A program made the translations under genes and the position numbers. This document shows, one piece after another, positions 22,078 through 32,400 of a DNA stretch of 64,000 bases. Origin of the DNA: Hyaloperonospora brassicae. Lineage: Eukaryota; Oomycota; Peronosporomycetes; Peronosporales; Peronosporaceae. The stretch is from NCBI GenBank assembly GCA_947650285.1, contig CANTFL010000470.1, positions 372,001 to 436,000 of the forward strand. Reading direction: 5' to 3'. The notes beneath the pieces are model-generated. The model was not told the DNA's origin. It worked only from the letters and a program-made list of their open reading frames with translations, and ran no database searches. Within the stretch, counting starts at the first letter, position 1. Each line of letters starts with the position of its first letter.

Positions 22078-22595
22078 TTACAATTCCACTCGGAAGTTTT
22101 CTCGCACCACGCAAGAGGCTTCGATGACCCTGAGCTCGTCTGTGCTACTTGTACGATGATCTGGATTTAGCGTGTTGTGCGTGGACCTAACTATACCCCA
22201 CCTTCTCACTCACTACTTGTACGACGGTCCGATCTCGATGTAGCCATGTCACGAAGCGTTACCTGACCCATTTTGCGTACATTCACACAACATCGTATGC
22301 GAGCCATTCGTGACCACTGATGCCACAGATCCCATTTGCCTATTTGGAAGCTCAAATGTATGCGTAACTTCGTGATGATCCATCCACATCGGCTTTGCTT
22401 CGGTTTGGGGCAGTGACGTGCAGCTCGCTGCGTTCTTGTCACTTTGCCCTTCATGTATAAGCCTACATCAAAAGCCCACTCTCGATGTGCCAAGCGGTAA
22501 GCAGTCAAAACACCATCACTGCTCTCCAGCACCTGTAGAGTAACAGATTCACACGCTTCAATGTTTGGACCTTTCGTCATCGCTATTGCTGCCAC
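22078..22595 (-). CDS. Small unrecognised gene with an intron (possibly frame-broken)
   Basis: Tightly follows DCC1 on the same strand, 42 bp after its stop. The first part (22,595 to about 22,450) reads MAAIAMTKGPNIEACESVTL... ending near FDVGLYMKG. The next part, in a different frame, reads DHHEVTHTFELPNRQMGSV and SHTMLCECTQNGS down to 22,263. A GT-AG intron at 22,161-22,262 with a CTAAAT branch-like site then joins in phase to SSTDELRVIEASCVVRENFR and a stop at 22,078. The second and third pieces look coding. The shift between the first two near 22,440 needs either another intron, an indel, or a later start. The product is not recognised. Confidence 0.45.
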
Positions 22596-22637
22596 GGCAT
22601 CCGCATTGCCCCTGTCACACGTCCTTCGTCAGTCAGT

Positions 22638-24071
22638 TCAGCGTCGGCTATATAGCTTCTCGGTCGATCCGCACTGACGCGAGGAGCGCGTGTGCTTGAG
22701 CAGCAACGATGCTTGTGTCGTGCTAGGCGTAATCAAAGACCTAGAGCAGCGTCAGCATAAAGCTGTTCATCTTGATCGCTACAGTAGCATGCATTAGGGC
22801 AGAGACGTACTTGATAAACGGCTCGAGCTGCTTGATTGTCCACTTCTCCTGCATCTCAAACAGCTGCTCGAAGCGCTTCTTGGGTTCAGGCGACAGCTCC
22901 TCTTCAGGAAAGTACACAATTCGAGATGCCTTCCCTGTCGAGTGAGGTTTCACCAGTACAAGGCCGCTAAGCATATCCAGAGTCACGGACACGCTATCAG
23001 GCACACGAAGCTTCCACTTTTCCATAAACGAGTCCACTTCCCAGCCCACGTCCGTGGCAGTCAACGCCACGTGCTCCTGCGCAGCCTGGAACTTTGCCTC
23101 TTCTATCTGCTCGTCGAACAGCGACTTGGCTCGGAATACAGCAACCTTTACTGGGTCCAACGTGCAACGATCCTCTCCATTCATCGACGTCAGCCGACCG
23201 TACAGCTTACAACATTGACGGATGACCACCAACGGCTCGTCCAGCTGAGTCAGGAACCATGCCACAGGTACCCCTGGCTCCGACAACGCGTCCAAGTCGT
23301 GTTGCACGATGGTATCCAGCATATCTGCAACTACTTGAGCCTGGTACGCCGGTTTCACAGATACGCCATGTACCTGCTTCTTCAAAAGCGTGTATCTCGT
23401 CCAGCATCGTCAGCACCTCCTGCTCGCTCACTTGCAACGCATCCACCAAGTCTCTCGTCGTGTACAGCGTGTGCAACTTTGTGCGCTTCGCTTCAGACGC
23501 AGCAGCATCACGCCGAGGCTTGTCATACGGTGCTTCCAGCAACAGAGCCCGCAGCAGTGTCGCATCAGGAGCCTTGTGCTCAAGCTGTATCGATCGCAAG
23601 GCCCTCCAGAAGTAAGCACAAGTCCTTTGTATATCGTCCGTCACAACAAAGTCAATGGACTTACCAGGTAATGGAATCGAGCAGCTCCCGCTACTTGAAT
23701 CGTCCTCTTGTCCGTTGTCTGCTCTGGTCCACTCCAGTCTGTGTGGGTCGTGAGAAGACGTAAATTCGAAGTGTCCTCCTTTGTGATATAGTACGATTGA
23801 TCCGCCGTGCACAAAACCGCTCGAGCATCTGGTGCCCCTACGATCACCACCCTGGAGTACATGTGGACAGTAGACGACATTAGTCGCTGTTGCAATGTCC
23901 TATCCGTCGCTTTCTTTCCGCTATCAATGACGGAAGCAAAACAAGCAAACAGACAAACAGACGAACGTACTTGGAACCAGTTGTGACAGCTCGCTCGATC
24001 TCGGGGTTCAGCTGCAACAGTTTGTACTTGTCCTCGTTGAAGTCTGCAGCCGTGACAAGAACGGAATCCAT
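22638..24071 (-). CDS. DSCC1: Sister chromatid cohesion protein DCC1 homologue
   Basis: DCC1 joins Ctf18 and Ctf8 in the alternative PCNA loader that works at replication forks and supports cohesion. Four exons fit: 24,071-23,971, 23,851-23,665, 23,584-22,811 and 22,740-22,638. All three introns are GT-AG (119, 80 and 70 bp). Diagnostic stretches are VVIVGAPDARAVLCTADQSY and TKEDTSN (N-terminal barrel), LLRALLLEAPYDKP, LYTTRDLVDALQVSEQEV and AFEEAGTW (winged-helix area), then the C-terminal FPEEELSPEPKKRFEQLF and MQEKWT. The last exon gives SLLLKHTRSS...KLYSRR, matching the human C-terminus. Anomaly: the frame changes by one base at about 23,355-23,370, just after the T-W-R that ends the first half. 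This is either a real indel, an assembly error or a 40-bp intron. Upstream lies the ARM-like gene on the same strand, 147 bp away. Confidence 0.88.
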
Positions 24072-24218
24072 GGTGGCCGCGGCAGGAGACGAAAATGACT
24101 ATAGAGAGAGTTCCGAGTAAGTACGAACCGACTTTGTAGGGGCGAGCGACAGCACGTGGTGCCAAAACGTGCACCAGCGCCTTGTCTTCGAGCAATGGCT
24201 TCGAGCACGTCTGTCTAC

Positions 24219-25292
24219 CTACCGGCAATGGACGAGGGTCTCAACGACAGCTTCCAGTCTTTCTTCAACGTCTTGACTCTCTCTTTCACCAAGTAGTTCC
24301 CGAAGTGCAGCAGCGTCCAGCACGCGTTTCAGTTTCAGTAAGTGAGGCAATATCCTGAGCTCCAGTAGTTGACATGCTGCGCTGCCCAGCTGATCTACGA
24401 GCACGCTTAACAGAGTAATGACCAGTCTCAAAACTTCTGCATACTCGAGCGTACTAACCACTGAAGTCGATGAAGTAGTCGATGACTCGTTAGTGGTGCC
24501 TCGAGGCGGTGTCGGCTCAAGTAACTCCATCACCAAGTCTTTCAACATGGGTAGCAACCTCTCCAACTGAGCCTCAAAGACCTCAACACGTCGTTGACTG
24601 AAATTCAGCAGCAGCACGAGCGCATACACCCGCAAGTTCGACTCTTTCTCTGACAACGGGGCCGTCGCTCTCGCTTGTTGCGCTACTCGTCCTTCCATCG
24701 CGTCCTCTCCATCAGCTCCACGCTTGACGTTGGACGGCAACTTGACATTCCGGTGCAAGCACTTGACCACTGTCGGCAGCAAGGCAGCAATCGTCGTCAA
24801 CATGGCTTCGTCGGCAATCACGACCATCCACCCGAGCACAAAGAAAGCATCTCCTTGCACCCACTGGTTCTTCCGGGTCGCCATCTTGGCTACACTTTGC
24901 ACTATCGCGTCTCCATACGAATCGAGCAGCTGCTGGCCAGCAACGCGAGAAATGCTCAGCGACCCCACTGCGTTTGCAGCTTTGCACTTCAGTAGCACGT
25001 CCCGTGCATTGAGCGCTGCAACGACGCGGTCCAAGTGCACCTTTCGCGCATTGTTTGCTGCTCCGTTTGACTCCTCTCGACTTGCACTTGTCTGCGGTCG
25101 CACTACGGCAGTGCCCGAGACGACGAGCAGCCGTCGGATCTCCATACTCATGCTATCAAGTGGCAGTGCCGCAATGTCCGTCAACGCCTCGACAAACAGC
25201 TGCTTTGCGGGCCCGTCGTCGCCCTGCGTGACGTCCCATTCCAGCCAAGTCTGCAGCTGCTTGACGTACGACGTCAGCGTGGCGTGTTTCAT
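24219..25292 (-). CDS. ARM/HEAT-like helical repeat protein, unknown function
   Basis: Predicted 357 residues if translation starts at the Met that reads MKHATLTSYVKQLQTWLEWD. The frame is open further upstream, but that extension runs antisense over the neighbouring gene's start and looks like a shadow. The protein is almost entirely helical, with Leu/Val/Ala-rich repeats such as AANAVGSLSISRVAGQQLL, WVQGDAFFVLGWMVVIADEA, LLPTVVKCLHRNVKL and YALVLLLNFSQRRVEVF, and a low-complexity Ser/Thr insertion (ESSTTSSTSVVS) near residue 270. This suits an armadillo-type superhelix used for protein binding. No specific family could be named. It shares a 177-bp divergent promoter with the plus-strand gene at 25,470. 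Confidence 0.75.
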   Translation of the reverse strand: MKHATLTSYVKQLQTWLEWDVTQGDDGPAKQLFVEALTDIAALPLDSMSMEIRRLLVVSGTAVVRPQTSASREESNGAANNARKVHLDRVVAALNARDVLLKCKAANAVGSLSISRVAGQQLLDSYGDAIVQSVAKMATRKNQWVQGDAFFVLGWMVVIADEAMLTTIAALLPTVVKCLHRNVKLPSNVKRGADGEDAMEGRVAQQARATAPLSEKESNLRVYALVLLLNFSQRRVEVFEAQLERLLPMLKDLVMELLEPTPPRGTTNESSTTSSTSVVSTLEYAEVLRLVITLLSVLVDQLGSAACQLLELRILPHLLKLKRVLDAAALRELLGERESQDVEERLEAVVETLVHCR

Positions 25293-25469
25293 GTTACTTA
25301 AGAGCCACACTTCGAAGCAGTAGGTCGTATACACGCAGGTCGACTTTTTGTGTCGTGGCAAAGAAAAGCCACAGTCCGACGACCCAAAGTAAGCGCAGGG
25401 AAAACCAGCGGCGACCGCGTTGGTCAACAGTTTCGACTCCGGTGCCAGAACTAAAGCGCCAGAAACAAG
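25293..25469. promoter_or_regulatory. Divergent promoter region
   Basis: 177 bp between the start codons of two genes facing away from each other, so both promoters must lie here or overlap into the genes. I see no clear oomycete initiator motif. The only basis is position. Confidence 0.45.
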
Positions 25470-27920
25470 ATGGGCGCCAAAAGGCACGCGCCCTTCCGGT
25501 CCAAATATGGCGTGGAACTCGCCCTGCGGGTCAGGGACCGGGACCCCGAGACGAACGAGGTGCTCACCGCCACGTGCATGTTTTGCCAGTCGTTTGGACG
25601 CGAGAACAAAGCTGGCGCGCTGCGGCGCCCGACGGACAAAGTCGCGGTGTTTAAGCCTCCGTTCCGCAAAGACGCGATCCAGATCCACCACGTGGGACAG
25701 CACGCAGCGCGATGGGCCGCGTACTGCGCTCTCTTAAGTGACGATACCCGACGGGCGTTCTTTACTTCAGCCGACGAGGCACCCGATGGTGTCGCGTTGT
25801 TGTCCACGGAGACGAGCGGGCGACCGGTGAAAACCACTCGACGGGCGCCACATTCAGTTTCAAAGTCAACTTCAACTTCAAGAGACCGCGGGCCTCAACG
25901 ACATGTACCGGTAATGCCGCAACCGCTACGGCCGACAAGACATTGGGTGGTCGACCGAGACATTGTCACGGTCGTCATCGGTACGTTCGTGCCACACGCT
26001 TCGGCGGTAATCACTGCTGGACAGACGTACCTGTTGCATGCAGTCGCTGATTTTCAGGATCTGGTGGACGAGACCGAGTCGGGCAATGATCGCCCAGCAG
26101 CTGACAGAACCGCTGCGAGGTTTCGCATTGTCGTGGCACACCCGACGCAGTTCCAGCGGTTTATCGATCTCCTCAGCGCAAGTGAATCACTGACGACTTC
26201 GGCAACAATGTTGCAACAACAAACGAGTAAGGAATCAGTGCCTGGAAGTCCATCGCTCGATGCGGAGGGAATGGAGGCACTTGTGCACGTTGCTGCCAGG
26301 TATGCGCGATTCCTCTGTGCGATCAATTTCCAGCAGATGGCTGATATTGTGAAAAGTACCGGCGTGTGCTCAATCGGGTTGCAGGTCGGGCCCATGGCAC
26401 CCGCGTTGGTCGGTGAAACGCAAGTACTGTATTGTGTGCACTTGCAGCTTCGTGTGTTTGCCAACGGAGAAGTTACGAGCTTTCACGTCCTGTCGATGCC
26501 AGTGGATGACTGCCATTCGTTGGCCACAGACGGCTTGGGTCGTGTTTTTGACACTACGGAAGCAGTACTTGACGTGATCGTACCGCGATGGCAAGACCTC
26601 GTGCTTGCCGTTGTCATTGAGACCGAAGGTACCATGGATCACGAGGCAGGCGATCTACGGACCGTGCTGTGCAACGCAGCGATCGGTCGCTTTGAGACTG
26701 TGTTGAAGCCTGGGTCGTTGAAGCTATGCTGTGCTGCTCGACAGCTTGATTCGCTCATGCAGAGCTTCTTCAGCGGGATCGTAGGCGGTGAAGCGATTTA
26801 CACGAAACTCACGACCTTAGTCGCATACGTGAGTCGGCAGCGCGCATTGCTGAGTACGATCGAGACGGACGCTCCAGCTATTGGCGACAATCGATGGAGG
26901 TCCATTGCCAGTGTCACGATGTGGTTTCGGCGCTACAGCGCGAGTATCAGGGCGCACCTTAAGACCCATCGGGCGACTTGTTCACCTCCAGACACGTGGT
27001 GGATTCGCGTGATCTTGGCGGCACGAGTCAGCCAAGAGGTTTTGCCAATTTTGCTCGAGATGTCGAGTTTCTCTGCAGAGACGCTGTTTCGTCGGGATGC
27101 TGTTGTCAAGCTACGTGCGTTCGTGATTGACTGGTTCAGCATCTCTGGACCACCGAAAAGTAATGAGTCAGCTGTAGCAGCCGGCACAGCTCGATCCGAA
27201 ACAAATACTTTGGTCGTTTCACAGGATGGCAAGTACTCCGTCAGCATCGACAATGTTTTTGCAGCACTAGAAGATCTGGGATCATCCACTGCCGACATCT
27301 TACGTGCTGCCAAGAGCGAGGACGATCGCATACAGGCACTGTTCGAAACTACACTGAACGACACAGCTGCCAGTGTCGTCGGCCTTGTTGCGGGTCTAAC
27401 TTCAGTCGTAACTGGCATGGATGGCGTCGGTGCCATGGTGTCGCGTTTGCCTGCTGTATTGCCTCAAGACCTCGTGAACCTGCGTGGGCGACAATTTACA
27501 GCGGCCGTTCTGCCTCAAATGGAGCGGCTTCGTGTTGCAGGCTGGACACCGCAAGAGATTGAATGGATCGAGCAGGATTTCCAGGACCTGCGTGGTGCCT
27601 ACTTCTGCGAGGCGTCTCTCAAGCTGGCACTGGCATCGTGCGTCAACAAGCATTCAGTTCGTGATTCGTGGGGTTGTCTCCAAGGTCGATTCACGCATTT
27701 GCGGCGCTTTTGCGAACTGATGGCGACTGCGTATCCAATCAGTGGTGCCCTTCACGACATCCACAATGGACCCACTTCCGGCTGCACGCCGGTAGCCACA
27801 GCACCAACCACCACGACGTTATTCGAGGACTTGAAGACCGAAGTCTCCGACCTTTCGGTTCAGGCTGTGCTCCAGGCCAAACAGTTTCGAACGCTACAGG
27901 CTGTGAGACTGCAGATTTAG
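25470..27920 (+). CDS. Large protein with N-terminal BED-like zinc finger, unknown function
   Basis: Uninterrupted 816-residue frame. The N-terminus has RSKYGVELALRVRDRDPETN, then C36 and C39 (CMFC), FGRE, PPFRKD and His at 73/74 and 78 (IHHVGQH) followed by ARW. That is the C-x2-C...H-x3/4-H spacing and aromatic setting of BED-type fingers, which bind DNA and often derive from DNA transposases. Residues 165-400 hold strand-rich segments (VVIGTFVPHASAVITAGQTY), and 430-780 are mainly helical. I recall this architecture as a recurring oomycete-lineage family with no assigned role. I see no DDE transposase triad, so it may be a domesticated relative. No intron is needed. Confidence 0.75.
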   Translation: MGAKRHAPFRSKYGVELALRVRDRDPETNEVLTATCMFCQSFGRENKAGALRRPTDKVAVFKPPFRKDAIQIHHVGQHAARWAAYCALLSDDTRRAFFTSADEAPDGVALLSTETSGRPVKTTRRAPHSVSKSTSTSRDRGPQRHVPVMPQPLRPTRHWVVDRDIVTVVIGTFVPHASAVITAGQTYLLHAVADFQDLVDETESGNDRPAADRTAARFRIVVAHPTQFQRFIDLLSASESLTTSATMLQQQTSKESVPGSPSLDAEGMEALVHVAARYARFLCAINFQQMADIVKSTGVCSIGLQVGPMAPALVGETQVLYCVHLQLRVFANGEVTSFHVLSMPVDDCHSLATDGLGRVFDTTEAVLDVIVPRWQDLVLAVVIETEGTMDHEAGDLRTVLCNAAIGRFETVLKPGSLKLCCAARQLDSLMQSFFSGIVGGEAIYTKLTTLVAYVSRQRALLSTIETDAPAIGDNRWRSIASVTMWFRRYSASIRAHLKTHRATCSPPDTWWIRVILAARVSQEVLPILLEMSSFSAETLFRRDAVVKLRAFVIDWFSISGPPKSNESAVAAGTARSETNTLVVSQDGKYSVSIDNVFAALEDLGSSTADILRAAKSEDDRIQALFETTLNDTAASVVGLVAGLTSVVTGMDGVGAMVSRLPAVLPQDLVNLRGRQFTAAVLPQMERLRVAGWTPQEIEWIEQDFQDLRGAYFCEASLKLALASCVNKHSVRDSWGCLQGRFTHLRRFCELMATAYPISGALHDIHNGPTSGCTPVATAPTTTTLFEDLKTEVSDLSVQAVLQAKQFRTLQAVRLQI

Positions 27921-28227
27921 GAAGCCGCACAACCGCATTTCGTATGGATTCAGCCATTTCGTAAGACTCGTTGAGGTTTCTCTCTCTTCGCGCACTCGAT
28001 TTCCACGAAGAATCGCCCACAATCTGCCAAGATGCGCCTCAAAAACACGCCGTCGAGCGTCCGCAGCAACCCATCAGTCGTTGTCAATATCACTAATTAG
28101 AAAAAAAGGACGAACGGGTACCGCACCGACATAAGCCTCCTCCACAGCGGAGCGTCACCCAAAACCCTCTTGATACTAATATTCTACCTCGACACCCACA
28201 AGAAGCATCTCGAGGCATCCACTCTCG
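27921..28227. other. Intergenic sequence after the zinc-finger gene
   Basis: About 300 bp with no coding sequence. It includes an A-run near 28,100 and leads into the minisatellite at 28,230. Confidence 0.5.
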
Positions 28228-28229
28228 TC

Positions 28230-28372
28230 GTAGCAGTATTAATCGCAGTAGCATTCGCAGTAATCGCAGTAGCATTCGCAGTAATCGCAGTAGCATTCGC
28301 AGTATTCGTAGTAAAAGTCCCAAAAGTAGCAATCGTAGTAGCAATTGCAGTAGTAGTCGTCGTCGTCGTACA
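28230..28372. repeat. 21-bp minisatellite and GTA/GTC-rich tract upstream of the SANT-like gene
   Basis: About four units of a 21-bp repeat built from GCAGTA and GCATTC steps (GTAGCATTCGCAGTAATCGC plus A) at 28,230-28,310, grading into TAGTAGTCGTCGTCGTCG at 28,345-28,370. It ends about 40 bp before the likely start codon, so it lies in the promoter or 5' leader. Open frames across it are repeat translations, not genes. Confidence 0.8.
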
Positions 28373-28413
28373 CTTTGCGTGGCAGTGGAACTGTCGCTCG
28401 TTCGCCTCTCCCA

Positions 28414-29424
28414 ATGGCTTCAATACCAGGCGCCCGCGCCGACCCCGAGGCGCCGGCGTCCCCCCGGTCGTCCACCGCGAGCGGCCACGACACGGACACG
28501 CCGGGCCACGTCCGCCGCGCCGACAAGCGCAAGTTCCTCCACACGACCGCCGCCCAGCGCCAGTGCCTCCTCGAGTGGCTTGAGCTGCCCGGGAACTTTG
28601 CGCTCCTCACAAAGCCCGTGAGCGCCCAACTGAGCGAATGCGCCACAGCGTCCACGACGTCGCCCCGTCTCAAGCGGCTCAAGAAGATGGACGGCTACCG
28701 GTCCATGGCGCTGCACATGAACCACGTGGCGCACACGGAGTGGTCGGAGAAGACGGCCCGCAGTCGCTTTGAGAGTTTCATGGCCGCCTACCGCAAGGCC
28801 AAGCGCCAGAGCCCACACGACCTGCCGTCGTTCTACCGGCGGGTCGACGCGCTCTTTGGCCCCGAGCGCGACAGCGACGCGCGGCGGGGCACACCAGAGG
28901 CAGTGGCCGCGGCTGCCCCGACGTCGACTGCCGCTGGGCCTTTGAACGAGCACGAGGTGGGCGCTGAGCAGGACCCCGTGGCGGTTATTGCGCCGCCTTC
29001 GGAAGGCGCTGTGCCGACGACGACCATGTCAACGGCGTTGAGCGCTGGTGTGGCTACCAGTGGAGTGAGTGACGAGCTCGGGTCGTCGTCGCCGCTGAGG
29101 AAGAGAGCACGGGGCACCAGTGGGCTCGCTGCAGCTGGCACTTCACTGACGTCAATGATCATGGCGGGTCCCTTGCAAGAGCGGGCGAGACAGGAGGCAG
29201 CCGAAGAGCAGGCGTTGCAGGTTGAGAGTCAGCGACTCGTGCTGAAGCAGCAGGAACTCGAACTGAAGCAGCTCGAGCTGCGGGCGCGACAGGAAGAGAG
29301 CCACCAGAAACTGCGGGCAGACGTGCTCACGAGACTGGTGGAAGCCGGCAAGTCGCCGGCAGAAGTGCGGGAATACCTCGCACTGATGGACCCAGTCGAC
29401 CGACTGACGCCGCCTCGCCGTTAA
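28414..29424 (+). CDS. Myb/SANT-like (trihelix-type) protein with C-terminal coiled coil
   Basis: 336 residues from MASIPGARADPE. An in-frame Met 39 bp upstream would add 13 residues next to the minisatellite. Residues about 45-155 resemble a SANT/Myb-like DNA-binding unit: QRQCLLEWLELPGNFALLT, MDGYRSMALHMNHVAHTEWS and KTARSRFESFMAAYRKAKRQ, with the spaced Trp/Phe and a basic third helix. A Pro/Ala/Ser-rich middle follows, then a basic patch (PLRKRARG), and from about 260 a Gln/Glu/Leu coiled coil (RQEAAEEQALQVESQRLVLK, ELELKQLELRARQEE). This layout suits a transcription factor or transposon-derived DNA binder that forms oligomers. The region is more GC-rich than its flanks. The exact family is not established. 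Confidence 0.7.
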   Translation: MASIPGARADPEAPASPRSSTASGHDTDTPGHVRRADKRKFLHTTAAQRQCLLEWLELPGNFALLTKPVSAQLSECATASTTSPRLKRLKKMDGYRSMALHMNHVAHTEWSEKTARSRFESFMAAYRKAKRQSPHDLPSFYRRVDALFGPERDSDARRGTPEAVAAAAPTSTAAGPLNEHEVGAEQDPVAVIAPPSEGAVPTTTMSTALSAGVATSGVSDELGSSSPLRKRARGTSGLAAAGTSLTSMIMAGPLQERARQEAAEEQALQVESQRLVLKQQELELKQLELRARQEESHQKLRADVLTRLVEAGKSPAEVREYLALMDPVDRLTPPRR

Positions 29425-32400
29425 CGGTATACTACTGACGGAACCTTTCCGCCCGGGACGTTTTGGATGCTCGACGATCGCTAGACAGTCTCCACTCAGT
29501 CGAGCGTGCGGTCGGACTCTACATCGAGCAGGGGTCGACCGCAGGTAGACATTGCGTGAAATGGCCAACTTGATGGTGATGCAGAAAGTTTTCAACTTGC
29601 TGGTACCGTCATGCATCGACAGAGACAAGTAGCAGTCAATTGGGGTCCTGAAGGCCATGCAAGAAAGAATGTACAAAGTAAGAACAACTGGTGGGCTCAA
29701 GCTCGCTGCAGGGGGGTCCTCCTCCCCGGTCCGACATTGGGAGTGACGTTGTCTGCAACGACAGTTCAGTGCTTTGTTTGGTTGAAAGTTGCAAGATGCC
29801 TCTCGATCTGCTTGTCGCTATCGGCGTTCGACTGCATCAACTCGTGGTGTCTGCTTTGTCACGTCACGTCACTGTTCTGTTCTTCCCACACAGCACGATC
29901 ATCTTTGTTCGTACTGTAGCAGTTGCAGTGACACCGTGTGACTCTATTTCCTACCATCTCTGCCTCAGACACATCACGAGTTGGAAGCAAAGAAAGCGTT
30001 AAACTTGCATCGCTTGCCAACACATTGGTCAGTGGCCTCTGTGGTCCGTCATATTGCCGACGGTGAGGTGAGCAGGTGCTCGGAGCCATCCATTGTGCCA
30101 ATTGCAACATACATCTCCTATACGCGCGTAGTCGTGGGACGCCGCAAGACTGTGGTTTTCACTTTCACTTTGGTCGCTCAAAGTCGATCACAGCATTGCA
30201 GTGGCCACGACAAATGCGGCGTTAGTGGTCTTGTCGTGATTGTCATTGCTCCCCCTTCGTGGCAGTGTTGGACGGCCTTGTCAGCTGTCACGAATGCATG
30301 TGACTGGAAATGCTTGCGTCGCTGACAGCTTGCAGTGTACCTGTCAAACGTCTATGCACGTAGGTCGATGATGCAAACATGAATCGACCAGCACCATCTC
30401 GTGAGCCATTGCGCTCGTTGCAGATGACCAGGTGACGCATACATGGCTGTAGTCGATGCAGATACTCACGCTGGCCAACATGTTCACAAGCTGCCGCACT
30501 TCGCCAGTATTCGTGTAAGAAGAAGAAGAAGACGGTATGGTACGCAGATACGCAAACGCTGAACGAGTGGGGCCAAAGGTGATGCACAACAACAGTCCTT
30601 GTTGCTTGTCGTTCAAGCCATCTCCCAGAAGCAGTGAGCATGTGAGAAGCTGCCACACAAAAAGCAATGGCGACTCCTCAAACATGTAGACTTGACGACA
30701 ACGTGATGCACACTTTGCCTTGTACGAGCTCAAAAACCAGCCCTCCATCGTGCGACATCAGTTGTCTCGAGCTAGTTTCCAATGCTCAGGTCTTTCACGA
30801 CGCCTGAACACCTTCAGCTATACCTTCCCATCCACCTTCAGCCATGCCTTCCCACTGGACAAGTTACGCGCTCACTTGCACTGAAGAAGCTACACCGATG
30901 ATGCACGTATCCTCCAACCTTCGACATCTATCGCCTGCACCCGTCGTTGCTGCAGGCTTCAGCAGAAAAAGGAATACAAGCACACCATGTCAAGACACGA
31001 ACGGCAGCAACACACACCGCGACACCTTCACCACGTCGCACAAACGAAAGTCAATAGCCACAATGCTGCCTGCCTTCACCACGAATGAGCAGCGGGACAA
31101 CGAGAGAGCAAACCAAAGTTCGACTAAATGGATGGATGCCTCCAGTCACAGCCGCGCCGGAACTACAACATATCAACAAACCGTCCACTATAGCAGCACA
31201 ACAACTCGCTCTCTTCGTCATCACGCTACACGGCACCGCACCACCTTAACCCTCCCACAGCAGCCTCGTCATTCGTACAAGCACAACCACTGCAAATCAG
31301 TGGCATGTACCGCAACACAGCAAAACTCGCCATGAAACGAACGACAAATGGCATCGGCCAAATAACGCCATCGCATTGACGACCTCTCTTCTCGTGACCG
31401 TTCAGTATTTTCCTGCACTCTTTCACGCATCCTGCCCTCCCTCCTCTTGGACAAACGGCCAACAGACCATTGCCGCACAAATGAACAACTAGTAAACGAC
31501 AAAGGACAGCATGAAGCGACTAACAGAGTACCAACACAGCAAACAGTATACGAGCATTGTCAACAATACTAAAAGATCAGCTGCTGCCGGACCCACATCC
31601 TTCATCCTTATTAGAGCACGCATCGAGTAAAACGATAGCTCCCAACACCCTGCTGCTTGACTTGGGTCAGTCCACAAAACACCACGTCTCACTTGAGTCC
31701 CGACTAAAGTGCAGCAGAAGGTGTCGACTGTCGTGAGATTGAATGCAAAGAACGATCACGCGCACGCTGCAGAACGACTCGGAGTCTCGAATCAACCACA
31801 TCGAAATATTCGTACATGGCCTGCCTATTCGATGACCAGACAGGTTACTGCTACCTTCATCTGGAAGCAGGACGGACTCTACGAGGCAAATCCAGCAAGT
31901 GCAAAGTTTTGCTGACCCATGTTGACAGTGGCGCAACTCACATCTGTGGTGTGACATCTCGTCGTGCTTCATCTCACGCGCATACAAATGAGTAAAGCGA
32001 CCAAAGAGACAGACAGAATGTAATCGATTGGAATGGACGTCACGAGTCACCTGCTGGACATGACATTGCAGCGAATTCAAGACAACGAATGCAGAGCGGT
32101 CTGAAAAGGCGGACATTTGGTACATCTCGACAGTGCTCGAGACTTTCTTCCGACGTTCAGCCCGCTTGACGTCAGTAATGACAGTCGGAAGAGAGAGAGT
32201 CGTGTCGAGCGCTCGCTTTGACACGAGCACGTCGCGTAACTCCCATCGTCGTCCGTCTTCTGCGGAGACGAGGCGAACACATGGTACAGCTGACCGTTGG
32301 TTGTTTCATCGTAGATCGCTCTATTCGTTACCAACATGCTTCTTTCGTCGACGTGAGCTCTTGCGTGTGATTGTCAAGAGTTGTGGTAACGCTTCGCACT

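Noticed and set aside
22942..23763. Long plus-strand frame (273 codons)
   Set aside because: It is the mirror of DCC1 exon 3 and exon 2 and has no domain, while the minus strand shows clear DCC1 motifs.
25293..25703. N-terminal extension of the ARM-like protein
   Set aside because: The extra 137 codons run antisense through the start of the zinc-finger gene and do not look helical or repeat-like, so the internal Met at 25,292 is preferred.
30844..31335. 163-codon Thr/His/Ser-rich frame
   Set aside because: Explained by A/C-rich composition with few stop-forming trinucleotides. No domain, and no coding signal I can point to.
31667..32230. 187-codon minus-strand frame
   Set aside because: No recognisable motif, mixed composition and no neighbouring exons. 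Not enough to call a gene.
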